Shown here piece after piece: positions 10,880-21,982 of a stretch of 64,000 nt of DNA (within the stretch, counting starts at the first letter, position 1; each line of letters opens with the position of its first letter). Both the position numbers and the translations under genes were made by a program. Origin of the DNA: Fusarium oxysporum f. sp. lycopersici 4287 (lineage: Eukaryota; Ascomycota; Sordariomycetes; Hypocreales; Nectriaceae); contig NC_030986.1 of the NCBI RefSeq assembly GCF_000149955.1, forward strand, positions 6,790,981 through 6,854,980, read 5' to 3'. The notes below the pieces were generated by a model. The model did no database searches. It had not been told where the DNA came from and worked only from the letters and a program-made list of their open reading frames with translations.

Positions 10880-11620
10880 ATATTCCAGGACCAGTTGCGC
10901 CGACGCTCATGAAGTCTCGACACGCACGCAGAGCCAAGAGGAGGCAGAAGCCATTAGGTTCACGTGTATCCATAGATCTACTTTTCGTTCTACCATTATA
11001 TCGCAGCTACGCGACGAAAAGTCTGGAAGACAAAGCTACATGCATGCGCTCGCTAATCAGCTACACAAGGAACGCTTTTAAGCCGAGTACAGTTCGGCCC
11101 ACATAGCCGGATCACGCTATTTCGTTAGCTCGCCCGGTTTCTTAGCATCCCATCAGGCTTACCCCGACATACTATTACTAGACCGCACGTACAAGACGAA
11201 TAAGCATGGGATGCCGATCCTCGGTACGATTAGAATCGATGTTTGCTAATGACCTTTTTGCACAGCCCTTGCGTTCCTCCATGGCGAGACGGAGGATGAT
11301 ATATCTAGGCAATAGATCCGCTGAAGTTGCTACACGAACAAAATAGCGCGGCGAATTGTTGTGTCACCTGTATGAATACTGGTGTGAATGCTGCCCCTTC
11401 CCCCTCCTTAATGCTTCGTCCATAGTATACGAACAAAGCAGTGCTCGGTTAATGCCACGCCGCCTTCTCTCGTAAGCCACAACCAGCTATCAACGGCCAA
11501 GCAACAAGCAGTACTACAGACAACACCGGTCGGGCGGACTTGTACTAGTTTTGGCACCCCATCATGGACTCAATGAACGAGGGAGCGTTTAAGGAACGCA
11601 TTGCTTAACCAGCATTCAGA
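10880..11620 (+). pseudogene. MULE (Mutator-like) transposase, heavily decayed
   Basis: Interrupted frames together spell parts of a fungal MULE DDE transposase: SQEEAEAIRFT, YMHALANQLHKE, HQAYPDILLLDRTYKTNKHGM with the first catalytic Asp, ALAFLHGETEDD, YEQSSAR and MNEGAFKERIA. Several stops and frame changes separate them, so no protein can be made. No termini were found for this copy. It may have been the autonomous relative of the 12142-13156 derivative. Confidence 0.7.
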
Positions 11621-12141
11621 CTGGAGATCTAATCAAGCGCTACAGCAAATTCAGGTTCTAATTGAACTTTCGGGGTAGTTTTATATCGCAGTACGCGGTT
11701 AGGTATCACATTAAGCCATGAGAAAAGGTAAATAGTAGCGGAAGTTGTTGACTAGAGACCCCGCTCCTACAACATGTACTAGGTGTTGTTCTTTATCACG
11801 CCGGTTGCCTTGTCTGAACACTGAACACTCTGAATTCTCCACACAAGCAAAACAGAGTCCTTTTGCTCAAACACTTTCACCCGCATTGATATTTAAAGCG
11901 TGACACCGGTCGACCACTTATAGAGCCTCGTCAGCGTATTGACCCTCGGTGTCAAACTCCAAATTGCAAAACTAAGTCCTAGAGAGCCTAGTGCGTTTAA
12001 GAGTATCAATACAACTATCTTCCTAAGTTATCATAAGTTTCCAGCCTGTACCTCGCCCCACATGACCCTTGTCGGCAAGGCGATACAGGCGGGGCACATA
12101 ATATTTAATTTCTTAAATCTTACATAACGGACAAGCGGGCG

Positions 12142-13156
12142 GTGGGAGCCAATAGGTTCACGGGTACCCGTGATTCTATTAATTTCACGGGTCCCGTAAA
12201 AATGACTAAGCACAGTAAGATGGCTGTGACTCGACCATCTGAGCCGAATTGCATCCGGCTTCAAAACCCTTCCTCATCAAGCTGATTAGCAAGGGCGTGG
12301 ATAGTGGTTTGTCCTTCGCAAAGTTTGCGTCGAGTTGTTGCTAAGCAGTTGTAAACATCTTGCTGGGTTGCCGCGGAATTACAGTATTGGCGAGCCATTC
12401 AAGTTGAGTTTGGTCCTCCTCAGGTAGTTTACGGTGTATTGGGTGAGCCGACAGATGCTGACTGGGAGGGTGATTGTGAAGAGAGAAGCGGGTATCCGGC
12501 CGGTGTCGTAATGTCCACCTACTCTTGTCGAGTGATTCTTTGGCCAGAACAGAGAATTTACAACCGGTCCCTCTGTTGAAGCAAAAACGGGTTGATTGTG
12601 TTGTTGTTGGTTCTAAGTTACATCTGTCTGAGAGGAGCACAGCTCCTTACATAGTATCCACATCGCAGCCACCAGTAGGTCGGACCACCTTAGCCACACT
12701 GTCTCAACACCCTCGAGTAGTGGTCTTGCGTTGTCTTTCTCTCGTCGAACTGGGCGGGCGACATGACCGATCGCATGTGTACGTGATAGTTTGTCTGCCG
12801 CTCTTTTCAACCGTCGAACGTCCGGTCGTAAAGGCGTAACCACTATGGGCCGCCCAATCGTTGATCGCCTTGAACAACGCATCGCGCGACTCATATTCTT
12901 GTTCGGGAGGGAGGCAATCTTCAGTGAATGACAAGATCGTTCCCATTGTTTGAGGATCACCGCTGAATGTCGTTCTTCAGTGAGCGCACTGTGACCCAGC
13001 CTTCGCGTCCTGACGCGACGGCGTTAAAAAGCAAGACAGTGTGTTTTCATCGACTCGTAGGTTGAAATCAGGACTAGACGCACTGTGCTTAGTCATTTTT
13101 ACGGGACCCGTGAAATTAATAGAATCACGGGTACCCGTGAACCTATTGGCTCCCAC
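12142..13156 (-). mobile_element. Deleted MULE derivative with perfect 75-bp terminal inverted repeats
   Basis: The ends 12142-12216 and 13082-13156 are perfect inverted repeats of 75 bp, starting GTGGGAGCCAATAGG. Each contains a palindrome CACGGGTACCCGTG. The interior keeps only the first part of a MULE transposase. No clear 8-10-bp target duplication was found next to the ends. Identical ends suggest recent movement or gene conversion. Confidence 0.85.
12340..12946 (-). pseudogene. MULE transposase N-terminus (FAR1-like DNA-binding domain), truncated
   Basis: From ATG 12946 the frame reads FTEDCLPPEQEYESRDALF, then AINDWAAHSGYAF and TYTCDRSCRPPSS, a FAR1/WRKY-GCM1-type zinc domain. After about 140 bp containing the dispersed repeat it resumes as TGCKFSVLAKESLDKSRW and THNHP-like FSLHNHPPSQH, ending near 12341. 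The 140 bp may be an unspliced intron, flanked by a possible GTGTTG donor and CAACAG acceptor. The DDE catalytic domain is absent, so the element is non-autonomous. Confidence 0.75.
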
Positions 13157-13406
13157 AAGTTTTCATTGGCTTACAAAAATCAACCCTACCCCTGTCGATA
13201 AATTCAACTCTACTCGCTGTAAAGCGGGGCAAGAAAATCAATTCTACTACAATGAACTTTGTCATTGACTACTAGGGCACTTAAGTATAAAGATTAAAGT
13301 CTAACTAATAGAATAGTTCCTATAAATAGGTATTCTTAAAGGTAGTAAAGGGGAGATTAGAGTTAATAATATAGCTAATAAAAAGCTCTCTAATCCATAC
13401 CATCCT
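13157..13406. other. AT-rich spacer
   Basis: Contains a fragment with AAAATCAACCCTACCCC and AAAATCAATTCTAC, inverted and related to sequence near 46500-46560. It is probably another decayed small transposon, but its ends could not be set. Confidence 0.35.
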
Positions 13407-13797
13407 TGTTACGATCCCAGCGGTTACGTGACGTGTACCCCACATTTTCCACCAACCGCGTACAGTCACTACAGACTAAGAGATTCCATCCGTGACCGGC
13501 AAGACCCAGTCACGACGGACATCCCAAAACACCAGTGATTCTCATAATCACTCGGTGACTCTTATGATCACTCAGTGACCACCTCTGGTATATAAGCCAC
13601 ATTCATTAGCATTTTATAGATTCTAGCTCACCAGCTATCAATAAAACTTCTTTACATTGATCAAGCCTAACACGCATTGAGTCTACCATTAAGAGACGTG
13701 ACACTTCGACAACGCTTAGTACCACGCCCTACGCAACCTGCCAACAATAAACCTAGCACGACTCAGTTTATCCACAGTTGGAGCCCCAAGCGTCACA
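13407..13797 (+). repeat. Copia-type LTR, plus orientation
   Basis: Starts TGTTACGATCC and ends CGTCACA, so it has TG...CA ends with a short imperfect inverted repeat. A TATA-like TATATAAG lies at about 13588. Two 17-bp imperfect palindromes (13535 and 13555) and a third half (13575) repeat with 20-bp period in U3. The last 220 bp match the inverted LTR at 63674-64000. No 5-bp target duplication was seen, so it may be joined to the decayed interior that follows. Confidence 0.75.
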
Positions 13798-15578
13798 AAT
13801 AGGCCAAGAGACTACAGCTATATTAATTAAGAAAATGGCATACCCTTGCTACTATATATAAAGCAACTTATTAGTATTTATAATAAGGCAACACAGGAAG
13901 CTCTATTATAGCTAATGCGTATAATATAACAGGAAGCTTTTATTTTTTAAAGGTAAATCTATAATATAGGTTCCTATATCAGGTCTTAGCTATTCACAGA
14001 GCTAGCCAAGCTGCCTAGTAATAACTTAATACTAATATAGTTTATAACGTAAAGTATACCGTCTTATAATTAAGGAAACATATAATAGCCAATAATTGCC
14101 TATTTACTTCTGTCAGACATTACGTGTATTCGGTCCATTGATCCAGATTTTTTTATATTCATCTTGTATTATGTTCAAGTTCTGCCCCTTAGAGGTTTTA
14201 CCATTTCGGCTGTAATCTTAAAGTATCCCTGCTTGCACGTGACACCCAGTGCCTGTTCAACAACTTCCCCTTACTGTTATACTGTAATTTTCCTCTCGCG
14301 CTATCTAGTAACTTCCTAAGCCGCTTTTAAATTACTCGCCTATACTTATTAGTCTATTATAAGTGCCACTAAATACCTAATGACCTTGTGCTTTTATTAC
14401 TATATAATTAGCTGCCTACTATTAAGCCCTTTATAGTTAGTCTATGCTAAGGGGCTTTTATAGCTGCAGCTAGTTAAGCAAGCCGTTTTAGGATTTTTAA
14501 CAGAGTCTATATTAAAACCAAAAGTAGTTATAAGCTAAGGCTATTTTCTCCTTCCTTGCAGAAGGAATATATTTTATAATGTATCCCTTTAGTAGCTCTA
14601 ATGCCCACTATGCAGCAGAGTTATACTTTTAGAGTAGGCTAAATGGCACTAGAGCTATGCTATAAATATAAGCAAGATAATCTAAACTAAGGCCATTTTT
14701 AGCTTATCTTTTCCAGAGAAATAGCAGATATCTATACTATGTTAAATTTAATGATCTCCTTATATATAAGGTGACTATATAATATATTCTCTTCTATATT
14801 AAAATTAAGCCAATTAAGCCGCTTCTTACTTATTTACAGCAACAGGATTAGTACACTAAACCGTACCCTATAAGCGAGGGAAGGTACATAGGCCAAGTAA
14901 TTTCTATATTTGCCCCAGAACCTAAGATCAAAAGACTAATAAATAGGCCAGAAAATATAGGATTAGGTACCATTACTAGTAGTAATTGGCATAGTAGCAA
15001 ATTCTAATTAACATGCACAGATAAGAAGGATGTAGTTTCATAAAGATAATGGAGACAGGGGACTAGCGCATGGACAAAAAGTGTGTAATTTAGTAAATTA
15101 CAAGCAGTTCTTGGTACAGTAGGGTTCGACAAGTGACTGAAGTCCGGATTAACTCGGCCTAGACCGAACACTTAATCCCTCTAACCCCTCCTATTCGTCG
15201 ATGCCCCGGTTAGCGCAATAGTTAATTATGAACCTTTTTAAGATATCCTCCAATACGATGCGACCTCGGCAGATATACTGGTCTTAATCATCTCAATAAA
15301 GTAGATAGCAGATTCCATTATAGAAAATACTAAGGGACTGGATCCGACAGGCGATCGGCAATAATCGCACTATCCTAGATATCTCGCTGTCTTATACAAG
15401 AGGTAGATAGTCAAAACTTCTCTTAAATTGCTTAATAGCAGCGACCTAAGAGGCACAGATTGAGTTCTAGTGTTATTAGATATGCTAGGCAATATTATTT
15501 TATAGTATAATACCAAACTCTTTTTAAACAATAATACGCCAAGAAGGATCGTAGTAAAAGAGATCTTCGAATTCCACA
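13798..15578. other. AT-rich decayed sequence, probable retrotransposon interior
   Basis: Strongly AT-rich with frequent stops in all frames and many TA-rich stretches. Lying between a Copia LTR and a Copia pol remnant in the same orientation, it is most simply read as the RIP-mutated gag/integrase part of that element. No residual protein was recognised. Confidence 0.45.
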
Positions 15579-16950
15579 ATGAAAGGCGGTTGTATTCTGC
15601 TAGTCATTGTAAAGCATCAGCTTGTAAGGACCGTTAAGAATAAACCTCGGATGATAATCACAGTAGAAAGTGTCGATAATGTAAGAAAGTTAAAGTACGC
15701 ATCCGTGAAAGGGACCTGGGATGGCAAGGTGGTGAGTAAGCGGAAGCTCGTGAAGCAGGCGAGCTCGGCCGGCTGCCACCCTGATAGCCGAGAACCCAAG
15801 TCGACCGGAAAGCGCGGGGAGTCTACTAAGCTGATGGACTCCCCCAATAACAAAACACAGTCTGCAAAGCTGACAGATTTAGGTGACGGTCAGCGCCGAA
15901 TACACCGGCAAGACATGCCGGTATTACCAAAGAGGCATAAGGACCTCGAGACCCATCCACTAGGTGACCTATTCCGCGAGGCAGAAAAGACTCATCTTGA
16001 GAGCCATAAAGAGATGCACTCCTGGCGTGAGGTTCAGAGAGAAGCCGCAGGGAAGGAACTCCTAGACTGCAGGCGGGTCTATGTGTATAAGTTCGATAAG
16101 CATGGGTGGTTCACCAAATGCAAGACGAGTCTCGTCGTACGAGGCGATCAACAAGCCAAGTCAGCTCACGAAGATACCTATGCATCCACACTCGCGGGCA
16201 GATCCTTCAGAACGCTTATGGCTATAGCTGCTCGTTTCGACCTAGAACTCCTCCAGTATGATGTCAACGCTTTCGTCAATGCTGAACTGAAGCAGGATGT
16301 CTATATGCGGATACCTGGAGGCTACCGAAAGCCCGGACTGATTCTCAAGCTCCGGAAAGCTCTATATGGCCTGCGCCAGTCACCGTTGCTGTGGCAGAAA
16401 GAACTAACCACTACTCTCACGAATCTTGGTTTCAAACCTGTACCTCACGAGCCATGCTGTCTCTTGAAGGAAGGCATAATGATATTCTTTTATGTGGATG
16501 ACCTCATTGTTGCCTAGAAAAGGAGAAATCAAGATATGGTCGATTGGACGATAGGCAAGCTTCGAGAAAAATATCAACCCTCTGGGGGTGATACACTACA
16601 ATGGTTTCTTGGAATCGAGGTGGTTCGCGATCGAAATCAACGCCTGATCTGGTTTTCGCAGTCGTCATTCTTTGATAAGATCATTAACCATTTTAGAATC
16701 CAAGGAGGAAAGAATTCCCCTACGCCAATGACCACCGAAGAACTATTTCCCAACTAAGAGCGTGCAACAGCAACGTCAGTACAGGAGTATCAACGCAAGA
16801 CCGGATCAGTACTTTACCGGGCAGTGATCACTCGACCCGATATCGCCTTTGCTGTATCTCGACTTTGCCGATTCAATATCAACCCGAGCGAGCAGCACCA
16901 TGAGGGCGTGAACCACCTACTCCGATATCTTCGAAACACCAGAACACTTA
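15579..16950 (+). pseudogene. Copia reverse transcriptase remnant
   Basis: One frame carries the RVT_2 order of a Ty1/copia polymerase: RVYVYKFDKHGWFTKCK, QYDVNAFVNAELKQDVYM (motif with the first Asp), KALYGLRQSPLLWQ, FFYVDDLIV (catalytic Asp pair), QWFLGIEV and ITRPDIAFAVSRL. TAG at 16515 and TAA at 16755 interrupt it. The first 100 residues are linker-like. The RNase H region is cut at about 16950, where hAT coding sequence continues in the same frame. Confidence 0.88.
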
Positions 16951-16952
16951 GT

Positions 16953-17240
16953 GTCGGCGAGCTCGAAAGGTACCTCTGTCTCGAGCCACAGGATACGCAG
17001 GATGCTATCCAATGGTTGAGAGACCACAGGGCCTCGTTTCCTTCACTGAGCAGCTTTGCTCTGGATGTCTTTGCTATTCCAGCAATAGCAAGCGATTGTG
17101 AGAGGCAATTTAGCCTAGCGAAGCTGATGTTGACGTCTCAGAGGCTTTCGATGGGCTCGGATACATTGGAACGCGTTCAGTGCCTCAAGAACTGGGTCAG
17201 ACAGGGCGGAGTAAAGTTGGATAGCTGGGTGGGTAGCTGA
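16953..17240 (+). pseudogene. hAT transposase C-terminal dimerisation domain fragment
   Basis: From about SVGELERYL the frame reads LRDHRASFPSLSSFALDVF then IPAIASDCERQFSLAK, the hAT C-terminal dimerisation signature, and ends at TGA 17238. It is joined without a stop to the preceding Copia remnant, so the two appear as one chimeric reading frame. The catalytic part is missing. Confidence 0.8.
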
Positions 17241-17308
17241 CTTTTGGTGTGCACGAGGGGGACGACTTCGCGTAGGGGTTTCCACCCATAGAATTTATAT
17301 AGAACATC

Positions 17309-17400
17309 AAACAAATCAAACAAATCAAACAAATCAAACAAATCAAACAAATCAAACAAATCAAACAAATCAAACAAATCAAACAAATCAAACAAATCAA
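17309..17400. repeat. 9-bp minisatellite (AAACAAATC), about 10 units
   Basis: Perfect tandem repetition of AAACAAATC. It translates as (DLF)n on the minus strand, which is an artefact. It lies just after the hAT C-terminal fragment, probably in that element's subterminal region. Confidence 0.9.
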
Positions 17401-17486
17401 CTTTGAGCTCGAGGGCTATCAATCAAACCAACTTTGACCTCAAAGTTGATTTGATTGACATATGATGAGCGCTGGTTATTCCTCTA

Positions 17487-18926
17487 CAGGCTGGCGATCA
17501 ATTCAATTCCATCAATTTCGTCCTCGCGTGGCGTTGCGTTGAAAGCTTACTCAGCATTTGGCCAGTGGAGTTGAACCACTGCATCTCCAGATTGAATTGA
17601 TGGCGTTGAATTGAATATGTTGAATATCACACGCGCGTCGAGTCCCCCAATGCTCACTTCCCAGCGTCTAGGTCATCCTCCTCTGCCTCCCATATAACGC
17701 TATTTCCAACCTCTTCTGACACATCAATCAAGCTATCAGCCGCGTCGACTAGGCCATTCCGCACCCATGACCTCAGTGTCTGTGCCATTCCTATCGAGTC
17801 CGCAGCGGTGGTACCATTTGCTCAGCAACACTAAACAAACGCTCGCACTCTGCCGACATAGACGGTATTGATAGTAGGTCAAGGGCCATTCGCGACAATC
17901 GAGGGTAGTCTCTCCGCCTTTCCCACCAATATTGGATGGGATCTGTCACAAGATTGTCGTTCCTAGAGTCGGCACTCGACAGCCAGTGATCATATTCGTC
18001 TTGGCCCCTACTCCGTGGACTTTCCCAAGAACACCTGCCTGCCAGAGACGAAGTCCTGTGAGCTCAGTGCCTTTCGAGTGCACTCATTGCCTTCAAACGC
18101 TTGAATGGGGGTTCTTCATCCGAATTCAAAAGAGTCGGTAGTGGTTTGTACTCTTCCTCCCACAATGTTTCTTGGGCGTGTCTTTTCCTGCTTTCCCTTC
18201 CAAAGAGCAGGTGGCTTCCTCCTCTCGGACTCGTCGACAAGTCTGTGCTCCCTGATCAGATGTTTCTCGATATTCTGTGTGCCAACCGCAGTGAAGTCTG
18301 TCACCTTGGACCTGACCCTCCGGGGACAATGCTTGCAAACCCATTTCCTCCTCGTGGGAGAATCGCGGGCTTGAATGTCAAAGCCGTGCTGCCAAACCCA
18401 CGAAGTGTGCCTGCCAACGCGTTCCGAAATCGAGAAACCCGGAAACTTGTGCCATGGGAAGGCTTTCCAATCGACTGGCGAAGCATCCAAGTTATTAGGT
18501 GAAGTACTAGGTGCGCTGCAGTCGGGACTCTGGCACTTGACAGGTACGTTGGCGTCATTTGAAGGTTAGGAAAGGAATGGAATGCAGGTAATGATCTTCC
18601 TGCAAGGGTCATAGAGCGCGACGACAGCTGAGACGCGTTCATAAACCCCTAATGCTAGGTGCAGTTGGCACGTGCATCAAAAATACGGGGCAAAAGTACT
18701 AGCAGGGGTCCTGTGGACGCGTCTTATGGGACTACACGGATTGGGCGCTACCCTGAACCACTGCCATTATCGACAGTTTCAACCGATGGTCAACGTTGAA
18801 AGCATCTAGGTGGAATTGAAACAATCAATGCGAGTGTCAAATGGGATTGATTGAATTGATGCACGTGACTTCAACTTCCATAAAATTGACGAGATTGAGT
18901 TGATGGTTGAATTGATCGCCAGCCTG
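17487..18926 (-). mobile_element. Deleted hAT element with terminal repeats and 8-bp target duplication
   Basis: Both ends read CAGGCTGGCGATCAATTCAA from the outside. The direct duplication TTCCTCTA flanks them at 17479-17486 and 18927-18934, the 8-bp size expected for hAT. The 1440-bp body holds only the two ends of a transposase gene. Confidence 0.92.
17760..18642 (-). pseudogene. hAT transposase, N- and C-terminal fragments with internal deletion
   Basis: The N-terminal part (18490-18116) has SWVWQHGFDIQAR and a BED-like finger, WVCKHC..NIEKHLIREH. The C-terminal part (about 17940-17770) reads WWERRRDYPRLSRMALDLL then SAECERLFSVAEQ, the dimerisation signature, followed by stops. The central catalytic region is missing, so the element depends on an outside transposase. 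Confidence 0.85.
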
Positions 18927-18934
18927 TTCCTCTA

Positions 18935-20880
18935 TAACTAGTCTATTTCTATTGCGGTATAGCCATCCAATCCAGCTGGTTCAATTGGCTCCTGACTTTC
19001 TATGGCAACGAGAGTACAAGCTGGCCTGTATCAGCTGATTAATTCATCTTGATTAGTCTAACTTCCCTGTCGTGACGGCATTGCCGTTTTGTGCCGCTTA
19101 AAGAGATAGTCCGATGCCACTGACTATGTTAGCCGCCGCTAATGTTAGCTGTCCTGCGTAAGGGCTTTACATTGTTCATAACCACCTCATTAAATGGGTG
19201 CTCTCTCTCAGAGTCAAGTATCAACGTCCGGCTAGCAGGGTCCGGTTGACCAATGCCGAACCGTGTGCTCCGCTTTTCAAACTCAAAGATGACCTGCTGT
19301 TCCCAGATTCCCCAGAATTTCTCTTTTTTGCCTGTAGCTCTATATTTACCAGTCCCCTCCTGTCGAAATAGTGTGTCATTAGTGCTTCCGCCGGCGGGGC
19401 TTTTTAACCCAGCCATGTCCCCGTGCTTGAGGGCCAAGCATGGGACTCGGATTCTTCCTTTGGCTTCTCGGCATAGTGTAGAATATCGTTCTGATGTCCC
19501 GGGTGTACCTAGAGTGATTAATTCTCTACGCTGGCATGTGAGCAGACAGCGTAATCGAGTAGTTTCAACTGGGGGATCGCCAATTGCAGTATAACATTTT
19601 GTCCGCGCCGGGGTTTACCATGTGAAAAAACATGTCGGTGACATGACACCGCAGCTTGTGCCGCTCTCAGTTAACAAATATGACTGCAGAAAGCAGCTCA
19701 GGCAGATATTGAGATATCCGCGGAGCGATCTTGATTCGTCCTCTTCTTACCTCCGACGGAGGCCCCATAATTGATGATCCCAAGCTTTTGTGGAGCCCTA
19801 AGACAGGACCATACATGGCTCTTCGATTAACTGACGCGTATGTAGCAAAGTTCTGATGCCCGTCATGGCCCAAGATAAAGTTTATATGACGTCAGAGAGA
19901 TGGAATGAAAAGGGCGATGGTGCTATCCAGAGCGGGGTGTTTCGGAGAGTATGTGCTACGGGTTGCCTCAGCGGTAATAGCCAGTGAGACGTATGTAGTA
20001 TCCCCTAATCCTTCACATTGTGGGCGAAATCATGCAGATCCGCCGTGCAAACAAGTATGTGGGTTTATGTGTTCAGACTTGCGAAGATCTTTCCACGTAG
20101 ATTCTCACCTGAGCCCTTACTCGGTCTCTTCCGTTGAGTCAGTGTGACTGGGAAACCTCTGCAGTGTCATATTGCAAAACACATTTGGCGGTCCCCAACT
20201 CCCAAGTACAAACACATGCTTGCGCATAGTAAACCGTAGTCAATCTCCAAGCTTCACAGCCTTGTTGGTGTTGAGGAGGCTCGAGCACGGCGAGCAGGTC
20301 TACGCGCCAGTTTCTAGGCTTGCCATGGCACTAGGAAATAGCCACCCCTCCAGACTCGAGGGACATGGGCGATAAATAAACGCCGGGCTCTGAAACTCTC
20401 GGCAGTCTAGCCCACGAAGCCGCATAAGTTATTCCCTGAAATACAAGGATTTCCTATCCTCCTGGTTTCCAAAGATGTGGCGTTTGAATATCCCGCTCCC
20501 ATTGGTAAACCTTGTTTTCTGCTAACAGCCACATTTTTATTAAGCTAAGTTTCTGCTGATGCTGTGATGCTTGCTAGGGTATGGATGAGCATTTGCGCAC
20601 TGTCTTGAATACTACGTTCCGGTCAGGGCATTGCTTGCGACAGCTGTTATATTTGATTTTTGTATCCTACCCTGCCATCCTCTGCCCTTCCTACGTTTTT
20701 AGGCATGCTCTTGGCAATTTCTCTCAAGTTCTCCCTTCTTCAATATCCAAGGTATCAGCCCTGGCCCTAAGGTCTCTTATCACCACTTATTATCCTGACT
20801 GGCAATTGCGATTCGAGGAGCTGGATTACTTTATATTATCGTAGAGTCCTGTTCTACAATGCTAGGAAACCTTGCGTTCT
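18935..20880. other. Intergenic region, no supportable gene
   Basis: A 102-codon minus-strand frame (19437-19129) and short frames at 19905 and 20581 occur, but none has a recognisable domain. A TATA-like GATAAATAAACG stretch near 20371 and CT-rich stretches near 20690 and 20730 could belong to the promoter of the following bZIP gene. Confidence 0.4.
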
Positions 20881-20887
20881 CACCGAG

Positions 20888-21982
20888 ATGATGTTTTCGC
20901 CACTACATCTTACCAACAATCCTACCATCCAGTTGGATAACCGTAGCTTCACCAATACCTCGAAACATCAAGCCATGTCGGCCGATGCCGAGTCAAATAG
21001 GTGGCAGCTACCATTTGAACAAGCAATTGATACCTGCACGGTCACGATGAGAGCGGGTCTCGGGCCCTCCTACATTCCATTACCGCCGCAGCCTATGAAA
21101 TTTGGGAATCTTGAAGGGAACGGGGCACTGAAGAATATCCGACAATCTGCTATAGATGATAAGAAGTTGAACCGGCGGGCCCACACTCGAAGACAATCAC
21201 AAGCAGCTGCAAATGAGGCGCTTTCCGAGTCCAGTGCTTATGGGCAGGCTGCACAGTCACCCGAGCCAAGGAAAAGGGGCCGAAAACCAAATAAGCAGTC
21301 AAAAGAACAGCAGGTAGCGGGTCAACAAGTGGAGCTTGGTGATGATGATCTTCCCAAGGATCCCCGCCGGCGCCGAGTGCTCGAACGTAACCGCATTGCG
21401 GCGAATAAGTGTCGTCTCCGCAAGCGTGGTGAAGCCTCAGCGCTCGCCTGCCACGAAAAAGCAATGGAGGACCAGAACCGCCATCTCACGGCGTGTGTCG
21501 ACTCTTTGACTCACGAAATTTATCACCTAAAGACCCAATTACTGCGGCATACAGGATGCAAATGCGTCCTCATCCAGAACTATATCGCGAATGAGGCGCA
21601 GAAGTGTGTGGATAGGCTAATCGTTTGCTCTACTGCCTTTGGTACCTATAGCAATTCGCTAAGGCCTTGTGATGGAAGCCCAAGTGATGCTAGCACCGCC
21701 CAAGAGTTGAATACGCAGAGTCTAAATGGAGGTCGTTTCCTGTCAACCCCGAGAATCTCTTCTCAGCAGGGATCTATCGCCTCGGATGTTACAGACATCG
21801 TGTTCGATATGATGGACTTGGGACCATTTCAAACGGCTACTATGCTGCCTGATTCGATGGCCTTTACCCAGCCAGTTCCACCGTTATCCTTCACTGAATA
21901 TGGACCAGAGTTATCTGTCTACGAGGGACCGCGAGAACACCAAGCGGATGAGGTTGCTTGGGGCTCATACTGGCAGTTTTGA
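20888..21982 (+). CDS. bZIP transcription factor, ATF/CREB-like
   Basis: A single exon encodes 364 residues. The bZIP domain is at about 159-222: basic region RRRRVLERNRIAANKCRLRKR, then a heptad zone ending EIYHLKTQLLRHTGCKCVLI. The motif RHT.C.C.LIQ.YI following the zipper is typical of fungal Atf1/AtfA/AtfB proteins. An AT-hook-like KRGRKPNK lies at about 129-136. The N-terminus is Ser/Gln-rich and the C-terminus ends in YWQF. It probably acts in the nucleus in stress or secondary-metabolism control, by analogy only. It carries no lesions. A related C-terminal fragment lies at the left edge of the window. Confidence 0.9.
   Translation: MMFSPLHLTNNPTIQLDNRSFTNTSKHQAMSADAESNRWQLPFEQAIDTCTVTMRAGLGPSYIPLPPQPMKFGNLEGNGALKNIRQSAIDDKKLNRRAHTRRQSQAAANEALSESSAYGQAAQSPEPRKRGRKPNKQSKEQQVAGQQVELGDDDLPKDPRRRRVLERNRIAANKCRLRKRGEASALACHEKAMEDQNRHLTACVDSLTHEIYHLKTQLLRHTGCKCVLIQNYIANEAQKCVDRLIVCSTAFGTYSNSLRPCDGSPSDASTAQELNTQSLNGGRFLSTPRISSQQGSIASDVTDIVFDMMDLGPFQTATMLPDSMAFTQPVPPLSFTEYGPELSVYEGPREHQADEVAWGSYWQF

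Noticed and set aside
12133..12141. Possible target duplication beside the MULE derivative (ACAAG on both sides)
   Set aside because: The match is short and does not directly abut the left repeat, so it is not a convincing 8-10-bp duplication.
17177..17422. Frame encoding a DLF tripeptide repeat on the minus strand
   Set aside because: It is a direct translation of the AAACAAATC minisatellite and has no other support.
19129..19437. 102-codon minus-strand frame
   Set aside because: The composition is plausible but there is no domain, splice context or relative in the window; too weak to call a gene.
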